Shown piece by piece: positions 60,201-64,000 of a stretch of DNA of 64,000 nucleotides (positions within the stretch are counted from its first letter, which is position 1; each line of letters starts with the position of its first letter). This DNA comes from Calliopsis andreniformis (Eukaryota > Arthropoda > Insecta > Hymenoptera > Andrenidae). The notes beneath the pieces were generated by a model. That model did no database searches. It saw only the letters and a list, made by a program, of their open reading frames with translations, and was not told where the DNA came from. The DNA is taken from assembly GCF_051401765.1 (NCBI RefSeq), contig NC_135071.1, positions 16,098,961-16,162,960 of the forward strand, in the 5' to 3' direction. The position numbers and the translations under genes are program-made.

Positions 60201-63200
60201 CTCCTTGTTCACCATACAATCAAGTAACTAGATCTTGCGTGGAGACTTCCTTCGAGATCACGTCGTTTATCAACGAGAGGCTATTCGTCACTAATTCCAC
60301 CGCATCTGCATCACCTCCTTTCGTGCTAGGTCGAACATCCATTCCAACCTGGCGTGCAGAGTTTCAAACTTCAACTTAGATTTTTGAACGCGCTATAACT
60401 CAATCGTCCGATGAGCTACGGGCAACGCCCACATGCACCGGAGCCCTTTTTCCAACGACTTTCGGACTTTCCACGAAGGACACGGGCACACTAACCGAGG
60501 ATCGTTGACCTCCCCCTAAGAAGTCGTAAATGAGACTGGACAGGCCCGACCAGGTCGATTAACATTCAAATTGCTTGCGCTGGTCGCGGTTTGGAACAAA
60601 GTGGCGCGCCCCTCCCCGCTCGTCCATGCTCGAAATTTAATCGTCCCGATTCCCCCCCTCCAACCATCATCCTCGATAATAAACAGCGGCGTCGAGCGGG
60701 GCAGGGTAATCCTCGGGGAAAAAATCAATAGGAATGGAGGAATTAATTTTGGTCACGGAAGGATTCGATTGCTTGAGAAATGGTCGTGGAAGTGATGGGA
60801 GGACGAGGTAATTTATGGGCCTGTTCTCCTCTCCAGGGTGGGTCCCAGTTTCGTGTCAATATTCAACGCTCGAGAAAGAAACAAAAAACGAAGACCAATT
60901 ACATAGCAAGTTAGTCTGATCTAACGCATCAATACCAACAATCCATTTTCCAGAACCATTCACCGGAGATCCATAAAAAGGGGAAAAGGGGCCCTAATAG
61001 CCCGTGGGAAGCGATCCTCAGTCAGAGCGAGGAGCAACGGGGACGTGGTCGCTGGACACTGTCGACTTTTTCCATCGGCGCCCGGGAGTGTTTCGCGCGG
61101 GGTCAAAGAGTTTACGCCGGGCCCGTGATATATACCCGTCGGCTGGGCACGGGGGAAGGGCCCAACAAGGGCAAAAAGGGCGTGCAGTCCACCTCGCACG
61201 GGCGTAGGTTTGTTTTAACAAGGCATTTAAAGCGTACTCGGTAAACATTCGACGAGAAATATTGGTTGTTTATGGCGCGGTGATTTATCACCTCGCGCGG
61301 CTGCGCCGGGGCCCGCTAGCGAAACGGCCAGGGGACTCGAGGGGACGGGGGAGAGGGAGAGGGGGCGACGAAGGGGAGAGGGCTGGGATGGGTCCCGGTG
61401 GAAATAAGTTCAGCTATGGTTCATTTGCCGTGCGGGGGAGTCGGGGCCCGACGCGGCCCTCGGGCGAGCTCTCGATGCGCCAGGTCTTAGCGCCGCTTAG
61501 AAGGACGGGCCCTCGCACGGTGATGGCGCATTTGTTTCGCGATAACCGCGAATAAATTCCACCGTGGGTGTAATTATTGCGCCAGGATTAGCCTCCACCC
61601 CCCTCCCTTCTCCCGAGACCCCTCCATAAGTAATGTCTCGTCAGCGGGGCCCGAGTTCCTTCGGGATAGACTCTCCCTCGAAGGCTGCGCTCTGCCTTGA
61701 ATTATCGGCATTTTTTAATTGGCCTCGTTGCGTGGGCGGTAGAGAAATTGCCCGCGCTGCCTGTCTATTGGCCGTGCCCTTTCACTTTCCCTCTGCCTTC
61801 ACGCGCCGCAGAAATTCTCGCGGATAATCGGGCGAGAATAGGACAGCGAGGGTCACCGTGGGTGTAGATGACCACTTGGCGACTCGGCTAGTTGGATAAT
61901 AAATGTTTGATTTAGAGTCGCGTTCGACTGTGCTTCCTTCGGAGGCGTACTGTCGCTCCTTTCCGCGTCCCAGTTTCTGTCAGGTCTCGTAAGAGATGCG
62001 TAGAGATCATTCAGCGAGACGCCGGCACTTGTCAACTTGGGAAACGCTTTGAGATAACTTTGCATAAAGATGCAGCGGCATGAACAGGATAATGACGCGA
62101 TATAGTTGCGCGCGCACGTCGATGAGCCCGCTCGCTAGGAGTCTGCTTGGATTATCGGACTCCTGCTCGATAATCTATCGCCTTTCCACGGCTGATTGAC
62201 TCTTTACCATTGAATTGCAAGAGGCAGCACTCGCGTACCTTACGTACGTAACGTGGAAAGGAAAATAATGCGGGTAGGAAGATCGCTTGGACAATAATTA
62301 CACAAGTTTCTAAGTATGTAGGTTGCTTGGAGAAGATACTAAACGAGTCAGCCTTGAGGATGAAGAAATTTTGAGGCGTATGTGGAAGCATTCTGTTGGA
62401 AACTTAACAAATAATGCGAAAACGATCGTGATATCCTTAGAATTAGTAAACATATTTTGGTAGTTGTTCAAACTTTTGCTCAGAGAGTAAAGCAGAAGAG
62501 TTGGAACTAGATATTCTTCTAGATCGCTTCACTGGCAAAAAATTTGAATACTTAAATACAAGGATATTTGAAAATTTGAGAACTTCAATGTTGAGAAACT
62601 AGAAAATACACATATTCAAAATACTTAAATATTGTACCATTTAAATGCTATAATATTTTAATATTTTTTAGTCAGCAGTTAAACAAAAGTTATCAAATTG
62701 ACACTCCCACGATTCAAGACTAAAACCAGAAGCTTAGTCCTTTAGCAATTCAAACTATTCCCTGGAATCATACCCCAAAAGTCCCCACTCATCAACAGGC
62801 TTCCTCACCCAGTTAGTCTAGCCCCTCCAACATCTCAACTTCCCATATTTCGGAGTCAGAATCGGCCTCTAAATCTTCCGACTCCTCATTAACTCAAAAT
62901 CACTGTGCGCTAGCCGCGCTCCCCAGCTAGGAACGTCCTTATTCGCGCCACCAAATTAGGTTCCCCAGCGGAACGGGGACCATAGAGGCGAGTGAAATAT
63001 TACAAAATGATCAGATCCACGGGCCGTTTCCACGAAGGGACACGAGGAAGCATCCGAGAGACGCGAGTACGCGGCTCCGAAAAATTCAAGGAGCTATTAA
63101 GAGAGAATCCCTCATAGCGCCCGCTACCGTTTCAAGATGATAATCTCGGGACGGCTACCGTAACCTAGGGCCCAGAGGGGCACTCTGGCCGATGACAGGG

Positions 63201-64000
63201 CCCCTGGTCGATAGATTTCGCCTCATAGCCAGTGAAATTTCGCCGTAGGAGGTCCGCCAGGTTGACACTATTAAAACGATACCAGACAATGGCCACTGGC
63301 CCGTTTTACAGGAATTCCCGCGATCGCAACTGTTGGGCCCTCCCCCGAGACGAGAGAGGGAGGTAGAATGTTTTAGAAACGAAGCGAACTCCTTTACCCG
63401 AGGCATTCTTAATCTTCATTAGTTCGTTTAGGATTTGCATACCAGAGGCTCGCTCGTTTATCTGATCGTGGGCAGCGACAAGAGTTGAAGGACCGTGAGC
63501 TTCACCGTTGTCCTTGCCCGATGATCCTAGGGGAGGTTCAGCCTCGTTTCGTTATTGCTGAAACGCCGTGATTGAGAAATCTTGATCTGCTTGGGCAGGA
63601 GCTAGGCTTGACAGTGGTTTCGTAAACTTTGGGGGACTGTCGATTGAGATGTTCGTATACGTCAGCGTTAAGATATTAAATTGGAATTTTATTGAGGTTG
63701 GGACGGCCAGGCATGATATACGAATTGTAGGGTTTTGCTACCGCCTCTTGATAGTGAAATAAACAAGTTATTGCTAAGAAAGTTATTACGGGAAGGAGAG
63801 AGAGGTTGCTCAGCGTGGTGCTATTAATTCCTTGAATGGAAGTTACGAATCTGTCCCATATTAATTTTTAATTAATTTGTCAAATTATTCTACCGACATA
63901 AAATAGTGTTGATTTTACTGCAAATAAGTCTAATAGAAACTGAAATATATTTCAGAATATTCTGATTATCGATTTTCGAAATTTGAGAAACAAGAATAGC
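57271..64000. other. downstream intergenic sequence, no gene seen
   Basis: Islands lie at 58180-58560, 59000-59640, 60100-61900 and 62900-63540. The word ATGGCGGTCGA occurs twice (58211 and 58487). The stretches 57290-57560, 57900-58100, 59740-60110 and 62400-62860 are AT-rich with no visible function. No domain-bearing ORF was found. Confidence 0.5.
59979..60020. repeat. short 10-bp repeat TTCAAACCAC
   Basis: Four units of TCAAA(C/T)C.CT in an AT-rich spacer; the same TTCAAA core as the other minisatellites. Confidence 0.7.

Overview
This is eukaryotic DNA, most likely from an insect. The one gene I can identify with confidence is a LIM-homeodomain transcription factor of the apterous / LHX2-LHX9 family. 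It lies on the + strand, split over five recognised coding exons between 35876 and 48514. Base composition suggests Hymenoptera, possibly a bee: GC-rich, CpG-containing islands of 0.3-2.5 kb alternate with AT-rich, low-complexity spacers through the whole window. This taxonomic call is an inference from composition and gene type only.

Layout. Positions 1-35875 are a gene-poor upstream domain with many short GC-rich islands, diverged tandem duplications (8119-8540, 24222-24549, 25400-25960, 33462-33695) and minisatellites with a TTCAAA core (6270-6500, 20460-20558). The islands at 27000-28600 and 32560-33310 look most promoter-like. I could not place the apterous promoter or 5' exons with certainty. 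One exon-like segment, 16825-17011, has a strong acceptor and ends in the phase needed by the first recognised apterous exon.

Positions 35876-48514 hold apterous: LIM1 exon (35876-36186), LIM2 exon (40728-40901), linker and basic-motif exon (41951-42183), homeodomain part 1 (47700-47935), and homeodomain recognition helix plus C-terminus (48260-48514). All junction phases agree. Counting from the first in-frame ATG in the LIM1 exon gives 391 residues, close to vertebrate LHX9/LHX2. The short last intron (324 bp) stays open in frame for 62 codons, so its retention would give a homeodomain lacking helix 3. An intronic MITE-like element sits at 46104-46230.

Positions 48515-64000 lie downstream of the stop codon. 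A near-perfect 111-bp inverted repeat (48955-49065) lies about 440 bp past the stop and could be in the 3' UTR. A large GC-rich region (54540-57270) carries GA/CT repeats, ATGGC motifs and a short ORF with a membrane-anchor-like segment (56123-56278), which might be the first coding exon of a neighbouring gene. No rRNA, tRNA, CRISPR array or autonomous transposon was recognised. Most other open frames lie in GC-rich islands where several frames are open at once and show no recognisable domain.
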